NCBI RefSeq assembly: GCF_010500815.1
Contig: NZ_JAAAMG010000001.1
Span: 434,001 to 498,000 of the forward strand
DNA from: Jiella pacifica
GTDB lineage: Bacteria > Pseudomonadota > Alphaproteobacteria > Rhizobiales > Rhizobiaceae
Direction of reading: 5' to 3'
DNA: 64,000 bases
Position 1 is the stretch's first letter. The number at the start of each line of letters is the position of its first letter. Below, piece after piece: positions 1 through 8,522 of the stretch. The notes under the pieces were generated by a model. That model saw only the letters and a list, made by a program, of their open reading frames with translations. It was not told the origin of the DNA and did no database searches. A program made the position numbers and the translations under genes.

Positions 1-557
1 CCGAGCCGTTGGCGGATCGCACGGAGCTCGTCGCACATGCGCTCGCGCAGATTGGCGTCCAGGGCGCCGAGCGGCTCGTCGAGGAGCACGATCTTGGGCT
101 CGGCGATCAGCGTGCGGGCCAGTGCGACGCGTTGCTTCTGCCCGCCCGAGATCGCTCCCACCGCGCGCCGCCCGAGCCCCTCGAGGCCGACGAGACCGAG
201 GATCGTCTGGACGCGCTCGCGCACTTCGGCCTTGTCGCGGACCGGCCGCTCCTCGCGATAGCGCAGGCCGAAGGCGACGTTGTCCTCGACGGAGAGGTGC
301 GGAAAGAGAGCGAAATTCTGGAAGACGAAACCGACGCCGCGCTTGTGCGGCGGGACGCCGTCGAGCCGCGCGCCGCGCAGGGAGATCGTTCCGTTATCAG
401 GCTCTTCGAAGCCTGCAATGATGCGCAGAAGCGTCGTCTTTCCGCTTCCGCTCGCACCCAGAAGCGAGACGTAACTGTCATCCGGCACGACCAGATCGAG
501 CCCGTCGATGGCCGATGCCTGACCGTAATGTCGCGAGACCGACTTCAGAGTGAGCAA
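1..557 (-). CDS. ABC transporter ATP-binding protein (partial, runs off the left edge)
   Basis: This is the nucleotide-binding subunit of an importer of the polyamine/iron (PotA/FbpC-like) class, which powers uptake from the cytoplasmic face. The reading frame from 557 shows Walker A GASGSGKTT, a Q-loop (FVFQNFALFPH), the signature ISGGQKQR and Walker B IVLLDEP followed by LGALD. No ATG exists near the start. A TTG at 557 has GGAGG five bases upstream and begins MLTLKSVSRHYG, so I take it as the start; an in-frame TTG at 569 is the alternative. The C-terminus and any TOBE domain lie beyond the window. It is divergent from the GntR regulator at 901, which may control it. The substrate cannot be told without the permease genes. 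Confidence 0.9.
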   Translation of the reverse strand, partial: MLTLKSVSRHYGQASAIDGLDLVVPDDSYVSLLGASGSGKTTLLRIIAGFEEPDNGTISLRGARLDGVPPHKRGVGFVFQNFALFPHLSVEDNVAFGLRYREERPVRDKAEVRERVQTILGLVGLEGLGRRAVGAISGGQKQRVALARTLIAEPKIVLLDEPLGALDANLRERMCDELRAIRQRL

Positions 558-900
558 CGCGTCCTCCAAAAAATGATTATGTACACAAACACGATTCATA
601 TTGCGATGACAAGCCCGATCCGTCACAATTTCGGCGACGGCGAGATGAGGGCGTTGACTGCGGATTGTGCGCATGAACCAAGGAAGTTAGCGGCTGAATA
701 TCCGCTATTGGCGACCTTTTCGGGACGCAATCAACGAAAGCGCACCGGATAGTGAGGGATCTCGTGCGCGCCTAAAAACGGTGCAAGGTGCGCGTAAAAA
801 ATGATCTTAGCATGCAGAAAATCAGCATAAGAGCTCATCAGGGTTGTCCTGAAAATCGTTTCAGGTCACAGACTGGCGAGGCTCGGCGGATAGGAATGCG
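558..900. other. Divergent intergenic region between the ABC ATPase and the GntR regulator
   Basis: These 343 bases carry no convincing gene. The half nearest the ATPase is AT-rich and contains TGTACA (580-585) next to CATAAT read on the minus strand, which could be a -10 element or a GntR-type half-palindrome. The rest is noncoding leader. Both neighbours must be transcribed from here, so operators for the GntR protein are expected. Confidence 0.5.
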
Positions 901-1920
901 ATGACCGATCAATCTTCGGCGATGCGGGAGCCGCTTTTCCAAGCGGCGGCGACCACGCTCAGGCACAGTATCCAGACAGGCCTTCTCAAGCCCGGGCTCG
1001 TCCTTCTGGAGGGGCCGATCTCGGACAGGCTTCATATCAGTCGAACCTCCGTCAAGCGCGCCTTGCAGCTCCTCGAGGACGAGTCCCTGATCCACCGGTT
1101 CGACGGTCGCGGTTTTCTTGTCGGCACGCCCGACGATACCGTCAGTCCGATCCGCGAGGATCTGCCGGAACTCGAATTGACCGGCGCCGAAGTCGGCGCC
1201 AAGGCGCGGCCCGGCTCGCAGCGCATCCAGGACACGGTGGAGCGCGATATCCTGGCCTGTCTCGTTTTCGGCCAGTATCGGATGACGGAGACCGATCTTG
1301 CCGACCACTTCGATGTCAGCCGCACGGTCGCGCGCGACATTCTGGGCCGGCTTCAAGAGCGCGGCCTTGTCTGGAAAACGTCGACGTCGCGATGGGTCAG
1401 CGCCTTGCTGACCGCCCGTTCGATCAAGGACAAATACGAGCTGCGCGGCATTCTCGAAGTCGCGGCGCTCCGCTCAGCCGCGGCCCGTATCGACGTCTCC
1501 GCTCTGGACCAGCTTCAACGAAAGATGGAGCGGACCGAAAACGGCAAGAGGCTCGTCAATGCCGAGGAATGGTTCGAGCTGGTCAACGCTTTCGTCGATC
1601 TTGCCATCCTCTCCACACCCAACGTCGAATTGCGGGCCCTCGTCTCGCGCAACTTCCGCATGATCAGCGCCTCCCAGCAGGTGCTGTTCAGCGTCGGGCT
1701 TTCGGGTGATCGCCATTCGATCCGGGAGCTGCGCATGGTCGTCGAGCTCCTGAGGGTCGGGGCGATCCATGGCGCGGCCGAAATGCTGAAGAGTCATCTG
1801 GCGAAATCGCGCGAACGAATGATCGCCCAGTTGAAGATCGTCTCCGTCCTGCCCGAGCCCGATCATCTCGCCCCTTATCTGACGCCCGTGGAGCCCGGCC
1901 AGGCCGTCACCAGCCCCTAG
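901..1920 (+). CDS. GntR-family regulator with two winged-helix domains and an FCD domain
   Basis: This 339-residue DNA-binding regulator probably responds to a small carboxylate or amine ligand. Residues about 10-76 form a GntR winged helix (ISDRLHISRTSVKRALQLLEDE ends the recognition part). Residues about 107-165 look like a second, separate winged helix (LADHFDVSRTVARDILGRL), and from about 171 an FCD-type all-helical ligand domain follows (KDKYELRGILEVAALRSAA). Most family members have one N-terminal HTH, so the tandem arrangement is unusual. The ATG at 901 has AGGAA eight bases upstream. The gene is divergent from the ABC ATPase and is its most likely local regulator. The family call is firm and the ligand is unknown. 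Confidence 0.85.
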   Translation: MTDQSSAMREPLFQAAATTLRHSIQTGLLKPGLVLLEGPISDRLHISRTSVKRALQLLEDESLIHRFDGRGFLVGTPDDTVSPIREDLPELELTGAEVGAKARPGSQRIQDTVERDILACLVFGQYRMTETDLADHFDVSRTVARDILGRLQERGLVWKTSTSRWVSALLTARSIKDKYELRGILEVAALRSAAARIDVSALDQLQRKMERTENGKRLVNAEEWFELVNAFVDLAILSTPNVELRALVSRNFRMISASQQVLFSVGLSGDRHSIRELRMVVELLRVGAIHGAAEMLKSHLAKSRERMIAQLKIVSVLPEPDHLAPYLTPVEPGQAVTSP

Positions 1921-2087
1921 ACGCTTGGGAGCGCGACAGGCGGCCGAAAGCGGCCGGCATGGCGGCGCCGATGGCTGGCAGCCGCCTCGTCGAGATGGCC
2001 GCCGCCTGCGGCAGGACCGAAAAGGACGGGCTGATCGTCAACCACGACGCCTTGGCCTCCTTCGGCACCAGTCTCGCGATCGCTCCC

Positions 2088-2888
2088 TCAGATCAGCCTG
2101 AGCCCCTTCAGGCTGGCATGGCCGTTCTTGCCGATGATGATGTGGTCGTGGACCGCGATGCCGAGCGGTTTTGCCGTGTCGATGATCGTCCGGGTCATCT
2201 CGACGTCGGCGCGTGACGGCGTCGGATCTCCCGAAGGATGGTTGTGGACGAGGATGATCGCGGTGGCGTTCAGTTCCAGGGCCCGGCGGACCACCTCGCG
2301 CGGATAGACCGGCGTGTGGTCGACCGTGCCGGTGCCCTGTACCTCGTCGGCGATGAGGGCGTTCTTCTTGTCGAGGAACAGGATGCGGAACTGTTCGCGC
2401 GCCTCGTGGGCCATCGCTGCCGTGCAATAGTCGAGCACCGCCGTCCAGGAGGAGAGCACCTCGCGTTGGCGCACGGCCGAGCGCATCGCCCGGCGGTTGA
2501 GGGCGGCGACGATCTTCAGGTCGAGGGCGACGGCGTCCTTGACCCCGGCGACTTCCGTCAGCCGCCTCTGCGGCGCACCGAGCACCTCGGCGAGCGAGCC
2601 GAAACGCGCCAGGAGCGCCTTGGCGATCGGCTTCACGTCCTTGCGCGGGATCGTTCGGAAGAGAATGAGTTCGAGCAGTTCGTAGTCGGCGAGGGCCTCT
2701 TCGCCGGCGGTCGAAAATCGCTCGCGCAGCCTGTCGCGATGACCGTCGTGGTGGCGTGGGGCCTTTTCCGCGTGGCCGGGAGGGGCCATCCGCGGCGGTC
2801 CGCCGGGGCGCTCGTCGAGGCCGGGCAGGCCGTCCTGGCCTGCACCGCCGGGGCCTTCCTCGTCGCTCCAGTCGCCAGACGGTGCCAC
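2088..2888 (-). CDS. radC: RadC family protein (JAB/MPN domain)
   Basis: The protein has 266 residues: a helix-hairpin-helix-like N-terminal half ([22 protein letters not shown]) and a C-terminal JAB/MPN metal-binding domain. The signature [14 protein letters not shown] gives likely zinc ligands His215, His217 and Asp228. The first 45 residues are Gly/Pro-rich and poorly conserved. RadC was once thought to be a DNA-repair protein, but its biochemical role is unsettled. The start is GTG at 2888, eight bases after the map stop codon, so it is probably cotranscribed with map and sfsA, a usual rhizobial arrangement. Confidence 0.92.
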   Translation of the reverse strand: MAPSGDWSDEEGPGGAGQDGLPGLDERPGGPPRMAPPGHAEKAPRHHDGHRDRLRERFSTAGEEALADYELLELILFRTIPRKDVKPIAKALLARFGSLAEVLGAPQRRLTEVAGVKDAVALDLKIVAALNRRAMRSAVRQREVLSSWTAVLDYCTAAMAHEAREQFRILFLDKKNALIADEVQGTGTVDHTPVYPREVVRRALELNATAIILVHNHPSGDPTPSRADVEMTRTIIDTAKPLGIAVHDHIIIGKNGHASLKGLRLI

Positions 2889-2896
2889 CGCCGGGC

Positions 2897-3748
2897 CTAT
2901 TCAGCCGTGTCGCGTTCGCGCTTGAAGTCGATGCCCGGCGTGTCCAGCCCGCCGGGCGAATAGGTGAAGACCTCGCAGCCGTCCTCGGTGACGCCGAGCG
3001 TGTGCTCGTATTGGGCGGACAGCGTCCGGTCGCGGGTCACCGCCGTCCAGCCGTCGTTGAGGATCTTCACATGCGGGCGGCCGAGATTGATCATCGGCTC
3101 GATGGTGAAGATCATCCCGCGCTTCATCTCGGGACCTTCGCCCCGGCGGCCGTAGTGCAGGATGTTGGGCGCGTCGTGGAACAGCTTGCCGACGCCGTGG
3201 CCGCAGAAGTCACGCACCACCGAGCAGCGTTCGCTTTCGGCATAGGTCTGAATGGCTTCGCCGATATTGCCGATATGGCCGCCGGGTTTGACCGCCTCGA
3301 TGCCCAGAAGCAGCGCGCGATAGGTCACCTCGCAGAGCCGCTCGGCGGCGCGCTTCAGCTTGCCGACCGGATACATGCGCGAGGAATCGCCGTGCCAACC
3401 GTCGATGACCAGCGTCACGTCGATATTGACGATGTCGCCCTCTTTGAGGGGTTTGTCGTTCGGGATGCCGTGGCAGACGACGTGGTTGATCGAGGTGCAG
3501 ACGCTCTTGGTATAGCCGCGATAGTTCATCGTCGCGGGGACGGCGTCGTTGGCGAGGGCGAAATCATAGACGAATTCGTCGATCGCCTGGGTCGTCACGC
3601 CCGGAGCGACGATTTCCGCGAGACCGTCGAGGCAGCGGGCCGTGAGCTGACAGGCACGGCGCATGCCCTCGAAGGCTTCGGGCCCGTAGAGGCGGATGGC
3701 CCCGGTGTTGCGGATCGGGTTCGCCTCTGCCTCGAGATAGGTTGTCAT
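2897..3748 (-). CDS. map: Methionine aminopeptidase type I
   Basis: This cytosolic metalloenzyme removes the initiator methionine from nascent proteins after deformylation. The metal-binding pattern of the pita-bread fold is visible: [18 protein letters not shown] (Asp ligands), [13 protein letters not shown] (His ligand), FTIEPMI (Glu) and YEHTLGV (Glu). The gene is about 283 codons from the ATG at 3748, which overlaps the sfsA stop as ATGA. The frame is open 20 codons further upstream, but that extension lies inside sfsA and lacks conservation. Peptide deformylase (def), the preceding step, is encoded in the same window at 54838-55353. Confidence 0.95.
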   Translation of the reverse strand: MTTYLEAEANPIRNTGAIRLYGPEAFEGMRRACQLTARCLDGLAEIVAPGVTTQAIDEFVYDFALANDAVPATMNYRGYTKSVCTSINHVVCHGIPNDKPLKEGDIVNIDVTLVIDGWHGDSSRMYPVGKLKRAAERLCEVTYRALLLGIEAVKPGGHIGNIGEAIQTYAESERCSVVRDFCGHGVGKLFHDAPNILHYGRRGEGPEMKRGMIFTIEPMINLGRPHVKILNDGWTAVTRDRTLSAQYEHTLGVTEDGCEVFTYSPGGLDTPGIDFKRERDTAE

Positions 3749-4455
3749 GGTCGCTCGACGATCGGAATTGTGCGGTTGGGAGTTATCCCCATCAGCGTGA
3801 TGTCGCACCGAACGGCGTAGGCTTCAACCCCATGGCGCAGTGCTTCCGCGAAGCCGGCTGCATAGACCGGGTCGAGATCGGCGGCAAAGGCAACGCGGTC
3901 GCAGTCCGCTCGCTGCACGACATAGAGCATCACCGCGCGGCCGCCGGCCCGAACCTCGGCGGCGAGATCGAGAAGATGCTTCGCGCCCCGCGTCGTCACG
4001 CAGTCGGGAAATTCTGCCAGCCCGGTCCGGCGCATCAGATGGACGTTCTTGACCTCGACATAGACCGGCCGCCCGTCGATGTCTTCGTAGAGAAGGTCGA
4101 CACGCGAATTCGCCTGATAGCGCACCTCGCGCCGTGCCGGCCCGAGGCCGGCAAGGGCGGGGACGAGCCCGGCGGTGATCGCTTCTTCGGCCAGCCGGTT
4201 GGGCAGGGCGGTGTTGATGCCGACCAGCGTGGCGTCCGCCTCGACGATCTCCAGCGTCAGCGGCAGTTTCCGCTTGGCGTTGGCCGATCGCGACAGGAAG
4301 ACCCGCGAGCCCGGCGCCTTCAGCCCCATCATCGCGCCCGGATTGGGGCAATGGACGGTGACGGGCGTGTCCTCGCCGTCGATGGTGACGTCGGCGAGGA
4401 AGCGCTTGTAGCGCTGGATCAGGCGTCCGGGAATCAGCGGGGCGGGGAAGTGCAT
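3745..4455 (-). CDS. sfsA: SfsA family protein (sugar fermentation stimulation protein homolog)
   Basis: SfsA has an OB-fold DNA-binding half and a nuclease-like half. It is widely conserved, but its cellular role is poorly defined. Visible landmarks are the N-terminal PGRLIQRYKRFLADV, CPNPGAMMGL, the EVR-YQANSRVDLLYE core and EVKNVHL. I chose the Met at 4455 (MHFPAPLIPG) because conservation begins there, giving 236 residues; the open frame continues to an ATG at 4500. The gene overlaps map by ATGA at its 3' end, so the two are translationally coupled. Nothing about the protein is odd. Confidence 0.92.
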   Translation of the reverse strand: MHFPAPLIPGRLIQRYKRFLADVTIDGEDTPVTVHCPNPGAMMGLKAPGSRVFLSRSANAKRKLPLTLEIVEADATLVGINTALPNRLAEEAITAGLVPALAGLGPARREVRYQANSRVDLLYEDIDGRPVYVEVKNVHLMRRTGLAEFPDCVTTRGAKHLLDLAAEVRAGGRAVMLYVVQRADCDRVAFAADLDPVYAAGFAEALRHGVEAYAVRCDITLMGITPNRTIPIVERP

Positions 4456-4515
4456 GGCCGGCGGGTAGCTCCTCGCCCCCGCCGGGTCAATGTCGGTCAT
4501 GCCGCGGACGGGATA

Positions 4516-4962
4516 CTACCAGGCGAGTTCGACATGCGGCCGCCCGTCCGAGGTCTTTTCGCGGCTGCGGCCGGTGTCGTCGACGACGCAGTTCACCCGG
4601 TGCCGAAACGCCGAGAAGCTGTCGAAGGTGACGACGTCGACCGGTTCGTCGAATTTCAGCGTCAGCCGGATGCGCGTCGGATCGCTTTCGAAGACGCCCG
4701 CCGAGATCACCTCGCCGGAAAAGCGCTGGCCGAGATAGGAGCCGGCGACCCTCGCGCCGATCGTGTAGGGCGACAGCCGAGGCCGGTTGCCGAGCCGGGC
4801 ATGCAGGGTGTTCCAGTCGCGAAAGCCGTGCTGGTGGGCCACGAGTTCCAGCGCCCGGCAATGGGAGACCGGTTGGCCGGCGGCCTCCAGCGAAACGCGC
4901 AGGCGCCGTGCCTGATCCTTCAGGACGGGCAGGGAGGGGAGTGGGGTATAGGATGTCGTCAT
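4516..4962 (-). CDS. Small glyoxalase-superfamily protein
   Basis: The protein has 148 residues and starts at MTTSYTPLPSLPVLKDQA. The N-terminal 50 residues (KDQARRLRVSLEAAGQPVSHCRALELVAHQHGFRDWNTLHARL) match the helical region found in small proteins annotated as glyoxalase-superfamily relatives. The C-terminal part is beta-rich (GSYLGQRFSGEVISA, RLTLKFDEPVDVVTFDSF). No metal-binding glyoxalase signature is evident, so enzymatic activity is not assured. The open frame extends 68 codons upstream without conserved sequence, and the start is set where conservation begins. It precedes sfsA by 60 bases in the same direction. The family call rests on resemblance only. Confidence 0.65.
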   Translation of the reverse strand: MTTSYTPLPSLPVLKDQARRLRVSLEAAGQPVSHCRALELVAHQHGFRDWNTLHARLGNRPRLSPYTIGARVAGSYLGQRFSGEVISAGVFESDPTRIRLTLKFDEPVDVVTFDSFSAFRHRVNCVVDDTGRSREKTSDGRPHVELAW

Positions 4963-5177
4963 GGCGAAAGCTCTTTCCGGCATCGCATGACGGCCAAGGG
5001 CGGGAGTCCGCATTGCCACCGGCCAGCGATGCCCGTTTCGAGCGTTCGACCGTGTCGTTCCGGAAGCTTCACCATGGCCTTGCGGCTGCGGACGGCGGGT
5101 GCCTCGAACCCTGCCAGGATATGTAGCGTCTCGGGCCGACCGGCGCAATTCGAATGCTGCGCACATGTCGGGTTTTA

Positions 5178-5204
5178 CTAGCGTACCAATGAGCGGTACA
5201 ATAG
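5178..5204 (+). promoter_or_regulatory. Promoter/operator of the higBA module
   Basis: A hyphenated palindrome has left arm CTAGCGTACC (5178-5187), spacer AATGAGC and right arm GGTACAATAG (5195-5204), matching at 8 of 10 positions. Its right arm contains TACAAT (5197-5202), one base from a consensus -10. TTTACT (5174-5179) lies 17 bases upstream as a -35. An operator over the -10 is what an autoregulating HigA would need. Transcription would then start near 5209, downstream of the first in-frame ATG of the toxin at 5189. Confidence 0.55.
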
Positions 5205-5524
5205 TTCCGATCGGGGGCGCATTTGATCATCGGCTTCAAGACAAGAACGGTTGGCTACGCGCATTTTTCGTAGAGGATCTCCACTCGAAGCAAATTCCCG
5301 CCAATATCGAGGATCGTCTTTTCCGGAAGCTGCAGATGATCGACGATGCGACGAGTGAGAGAGATCTTCGTTCTCCGCCGAGCAATCATTTCGAAAAGCT
5401 GCGCGGCCGGCTGGAGGGCCTCCACTCGATTCGGGTCAACAAACGGTGGCGGATCGTATTCCGCTGGGATGAAGCTTCGGGTGAGGCTTCGGATCTTTAT
5501 CTGGACGATCACTCCTACCGATGA
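5189..5524 (+). pseudogene. higB: HigB-type RelE-superfamily toxin, probably frameshifted near its start
   Basis: The body is a clear HigB/RelE-fold ribosome-dependent mRNA interferase: WLRAFFVEDLHSKQIPANIE, then RLFRKLQMIDDA, then SNHFEKLRG, then HSIRVNKRWRIVFRWD, ending LYLDDHSYR. HigB proteins of this type normally begin M-I-x-G-F-x-D-x-W-L-R. Here IIGFK is encoded in a different frame, from a TTG at 5223 preceded by GGGGG, and it hits a stop after the WLRAFF region. Restoring one base near 5240 would fuse the two into a normal N-terminus. The in-frame ATG at 5189 lies inside the predicted promoter, and no other start codon exists before the conserved core. The antitoxin overlaps by ATGA and is intact. 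Confidence 0.6.
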
Positions 5525-5841
5525 GGTGTCAGGTGCTGACGACAAAGCGCAAGCCGGCGACGGTCGGCAAGATTTTGACCGAGGAATTCATGCAGCCTTT
5601 GGGCCTCACCCAAGCGGCCCTGGCCGAGGCGATGGGCGTTCCGCGCAAGCATGTGAACGAGCTCTGCAACGATCGGCGCACAGTGACTGCAGCCACGGCG
5701 CTCATTCTCGCCCGCGTCTTCGGCAACACACCGGATTTCTGGCTCAACGTCCAGCGCCGAAACGACCTGTGGCAGGCCATGGACTCGCCAGAGCAGCGGG
5801 CCAGGATCGAGCGGGCCAAGCCTTTGTCATCGGCCGCCTAA
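5521..5841 (+). CDS. higA: HigA family antitoxin (XRE helix-turn-helix)
   Basis: HigA is the DNA-binding antitoxin of a type II toxin-antitoxin pair. It neutralises HigB and represses its own promoter. The 106-residue protein shows the HigA-type HTH: PLGLTQAALAEAMGVPRKHVNELCNDRRTV, followed by the conserved ALILARVFGNTPDFWLNVQ. The ATG at 5521 overlaps the toxin TGA (ATGA), the standard toxin-first order. The gene is intact although the toxin appears damaged. It is convergent with phaC, with a hairpin in the 99-base gap. Confidence 0.93.
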   Translation: MRCQVLTTKRKPATVGKILTEEFMQPLGLTQAALAEAMGVPRKHVNELCNDRRTVTAATALILARVFGNTPDFWLNVQRRNDLWQAMDSPEQRARIERAKPLSSAA

Positions 5842-5869
5842 TCGCGGCCCCGCCCGCATTGCGCCAACC

Positions 5870-5917
5870 GACGATCATCCGTCTCAGACGATCATCCGTC
5901 TCAACTGAGATACGGAT
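5870..5917. repeat. 17-bp tandem duplication with a terminator-like hairpin between higA and phaC
   Basis: The unit GACGATCATCCGTCTCA occurs twice head to tail (5870-5886 and 5887-5903). The second copy forms a hairpin with the following bases: ATCCGTCTCA (5894-5903) pairs with TGAG-AT-ACGGAT (5906-5917), leaving only an AT bulge. It sits between two convergent genes and could terminate both, although no long U-tract follows on either strand. Confidence 0.5.
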
Positions 5918-5940
5918 TTGCATGCCACTGCGTTTCGCCG

Positions 5941-7776
5941 TCACGACTTCACCGTCACATACCGCCCCGGGGCGTCCTCGATGGCCTTCAGCTTTTTGCC
6001 ACCGGGCTTGCGCGCCTTGACCTTCTCGCCGAGATGCGGCGTCAGCCATTCGAGCCAGTGGTTCCACCATGAGCCGGGGGTCTGGCTGGCGGCGAGCAGC
6101 CAGTCCTCGTAGCTGCCGACGTCTTTCGGGGCGGGCCCGGTCCAGAACTGGTACTTGTTCTTGGCGGGCGGATTGACGACGCCGGCGATGTGGCCCGAGC
6201 CGGTGAGGACGAACTCGACCTTCGAGCCGAAGGCCGAACAGCCGGTGAAGACCGAGCGCGCCGGGGCGATGTGGTCCTCCTTGGTGGCGAGGTTGTAGAT
6301 CGGCATCGTCACCTTGGAGAGGTCGAGCCTCACCCCGCCGATCTCCATGCGGCCCCGCGACAGCCGGTTCTCGTGATAGCAGTTGCGCAGGTAGAACAGG
6401 TGGTTGGCCTTCGGCATGCGCGTCGAGTCGGCGTTCCAGTAGAGAAGGTCGAAAGGCAGGGGCTCCTTGCCCCGCAGGTAGTTGTTGACGAAATACGGCC
6501 AGATCAGATCGCCCGATCTGAGCAGATTGAACGCCGTCGCCATCTGCGAGCCTTCCAGATAGCCCTTCTGGTCCATCGCCTTTTCGAGAACTTTCAGCTG
6601 CGTCTCGTCGACGAAGACCTTGAGGTCTCCGGCATGGGTGAAGTCGATCTGGGTGGTGAGGAAGGTGGTCGATTTTATCCGGTCGTCGCCCTTGGCAGGC
6701 AGATAGGCGAGCGAGGCGCCGAGCAGTGTGCCGCCGACGCAATAGCCGACGGCGTTGACTTCCTTCTCGCCGGTCGCTTTCTCCACCGTGTCGAGGCCGA
6801 AGCGGATGCCCTCCTCGATATAGGCCTGCCAGTCCTTGTCGGCGTGCCGCTCGTCCGGATTGACCCAGGAGACGACGAAGACCGTCACGCCCTGCTGGAC
6901 CAGCCAGCCGATCAGCGACTTCTCCGGGTTGAGGTCGAGAATGTAGAACTTGTTGATCCAGGGCGGCACGATCATCAGCGGCCGCTTAAACACCGTCTCG
7001 GTCTGCGGCGCATACTGGATGATCTGGCAAAGGTCGTTCTCGGCGACGACCTTGCCGGGAGTCACCGCCATGTCGCGGCCGACCTGATATTTCGTATAGT
7101 CGGCCTGGCGGAGCTTCAGATTGCCGTGGCCGGCGGCCATGTCCTCGGCGAACATCTTCATGCCCTTGACGAGGTTCTCGCCATTCGAGGCGACGGTCTC
7201 CCGGTAGAGCTCGGGGTTGGTCATGACGAAGTTCGAGGGGGCCAGCGCGTTGGAGATCTGCCGGACGTAGAAGGCCGCTTTCTGGCGCGTGTGCGGATCG
7301 AGCCCCTCGGCGCGTTCGACGAGGTCGTCGGCCCAGCGGGTGGTCAGGAGGTAGGTCTGCTTGACGAAATCGAAGAACAGGTTCTCGTTCCAGTCGGCGG
7401 CAGCGAAGCGCTTGTCCCCCTTCGGCGTCTCGACCGGGCTCTCCGGCATCTCCCCCGCCATCCGGCGGATCGAGTTGTTCCAGATGCCCATGTAGCTGGC
7501 GAAAAGGTTGGTCTGGGCCTCCATCGCCCGGGCCGGATCGGTCATCCAATATTCGGAGACGCGCGACAGCGTCTGGACGACCTCGGCAATCTGTACGGGC
7601 CCGCCGTCGACGAAGCCGCCCTTCTCCCGGGGCGCCACCCAGGCGGCGGCGGCCTTGCCGATCTGTTCGAGCATGCGGGCCATGTTGAGCCCGAAGGCTT
7701 CGGGATCCTTGACCACGAATTCGTCGGCCTTCGCTTCGAAGGGCCCGGCTTCCGGCTCTCTGGCTTTGTCGGCCAT
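5941..7776 (-). CDS. phaC: Class I poly(3-hydroxyalkanoate) synthase
   Basis: PhaC polymerises (R)-3-hydroxyacyl-CoA into polyhydroxyalkanoate at the granule surface as a carbon reserve. The 611 residues include the PhaC N-terminal region (about 100-260) and an alpha/beta-hydrolase domain. The lipase-like box is GYCVGG with nucleophile Cys346; the other catalytic residues are probably Asp501 (KEDHIAP) and His529 (GSGHIAG). Length matches class I enzymes that work alone. A strong GGGAGGAG lies before the ATG. No phaA, phaB, phasin or phaR lies nearby, so the gene stands alone here, as is common in this order. Confidence 0.97.
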   Translation of the reverse strand: MADKAREPEAGPFEAKADEFVVKDPEAFGLNMARMLEQIGKAAAAWVAPREKGGFVDGGPVQIAEVVQTLSRVSEYWMTDPARAMEAQTNLFASYMGIWNNSIRRMAGEMPESPVETPKGDKRFAAADWNENLFFDFVKQTYLLTTRWADDLVERAEGLDPHTRQKAAFYVRQISNALAPSNFVMTNPELYRETVASNGENLVKGMKMFAEDMAAGHGNLKLRQADYTKYQVGRDMAVTPGKVVAENDLCQIIQYAPQTETVFKRPLMIVPPWINKFYILDLNPEKSLIGWLVQQGVTVFVVSWVNPDERHADKDWQAYIEEGIRFGLDTVEKATGEKEVNAVGYCVGGTLLGASLAYLPAKGDDRIKSTTFLTTQIDFTHAGDLKVFVDETQLKVLEKAMDQKGYLEGSQMATAFNLLRSGDLIWPYFVNNYLRGKEPLPFDLLYWNADSTRMPKANHLFYLRNCYHENRLSRGRMEIGGVRLDLSKVTMPIYNLATKEDHIAPARSVFTGCSAFGSKVEFVLTGSGHIAGVVNPPAKNKYQFWTGPAPKDVGSYEDWLLAASQTPGSWWNHWLEWLTPHLGEKVKARKPGGKKLKAIEDAPGRYVTVKS

Positions 7777-7993
7777 CGTCGTTTCTCCTCCCGCAGGGCT
7801 TCGGTCGGCGTGGCGGCGTCACAGGCTCCGCTCCGGCAGACCGATTGCGTCGATCTAAGCGCTTTTCTTGCAACGACGCCATGAAACCGGCGCCGCGTTC
7901 TTTGTAATTGACCGATCTCTGGGATATGACACACGCGTCGCGGATTTGAAGCGGGTTATCCGGATGGCCGCTTCGTCGAGAGGGCATAACGGG

Positions 7994-8449
7994 ATGATCG
8001 GTCAGATGGCGATTCGGGCGCTGGCGGCAGCCGCACTGGCTGGCTTCGTTTCCGGCTGCCAGTCGGCCTATGACGCGCCGATGTCGGCAGAGCAGGTCGC
8101 TTATCAGCCGGCGGGGCCCGACGGCCGGTCCGGCCAGCGCCTGGGAGCGGACGGCTATCCGCTGCTCGGCGCCTATCCGAACGCCGCCGCGCCGCAGATC
8201 GACGATGCCTCGGTCACCGCCCAGGACCAACGCGCCAAGACGCTTGCCGCGAGGCGCAAGGGCGGCGTGTCGACGCGCGGCTACGAGGCCGAGATCGCCC
8301 GGCTGAAACGGCTGAAGCGTCAGCAGGCGCAGGACGTCGAAACCGCGCTCGCGAGAAAGCCGGAGCGGAGCGCAGTCTCCGTCGGGACCGGGGCGAAGCC
8401 GAGCCGGTCGCCCGAGGACGTGCTGCGCGAGATCCAGGCGGGCGAATAA
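7994..8449 (+). CDS. Small lipoprotein of unknown function
   Basis: The protein has 151 residues. The start at 7994 (MIGQMAIRALAAAALAGFVSGCQS) gives a short n-region, a hydrophobic stretch and a lipobox V-S-G-C, so it should be lipidated and anchored in a membrane. The rest is hydrophilic: an Ala/Gln/Pro-rich part, then a basic helical segment (EAEIARLKRLKRQQAQDVETAL) and a polar C-terminus. The open frame runs 42 codons further upstream without signal-peptide features. I do not recognise a domain. It lies 73 bases before alaC and may share its transcript. Confidence 0.75.
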   Translation: MIGQMAIRALAAAALAGFVSGCQSAYDAPMSAEQVAYQPAGPDGRSGQRLGADGYPLLGAYPNAAAPQIDDASVTAQDQRAKTLAARRKGGVSTRGYEAEIARLKRLKRQQAQDVETALARKPERSAVSVGTGAKPSRSPEDVLREIQAGE

Positions 8450-8522
8450 TTCCCGCCGATAGTCTCGCACATTGTATTTTTCGTAGCATGATTTCCCGGC
8501 ATGGCGCCGGAGGACGAGAGAC

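Noticed and set aside
9-752. Long plus-strand open frame at the left edge
   Set aside because: It is the reverse-strand shadow of the ABC transporter ATPase, whose Walker and signature motifs are clear on the minus strand.
2238-2963. Plus-strand frame of 241 codons opposite radC and map
   Set aside because: High-GC antisense shadow with no motif, Arg/Gly/Val-rich composition and no ribosome site; radC and map explain the region.
6190-7884. A 564-codon plus-strand frame opposite phaC
   Set aside because: Its length comes from the GC-rich codon pattern of phaC read backwards; no domain is visible.
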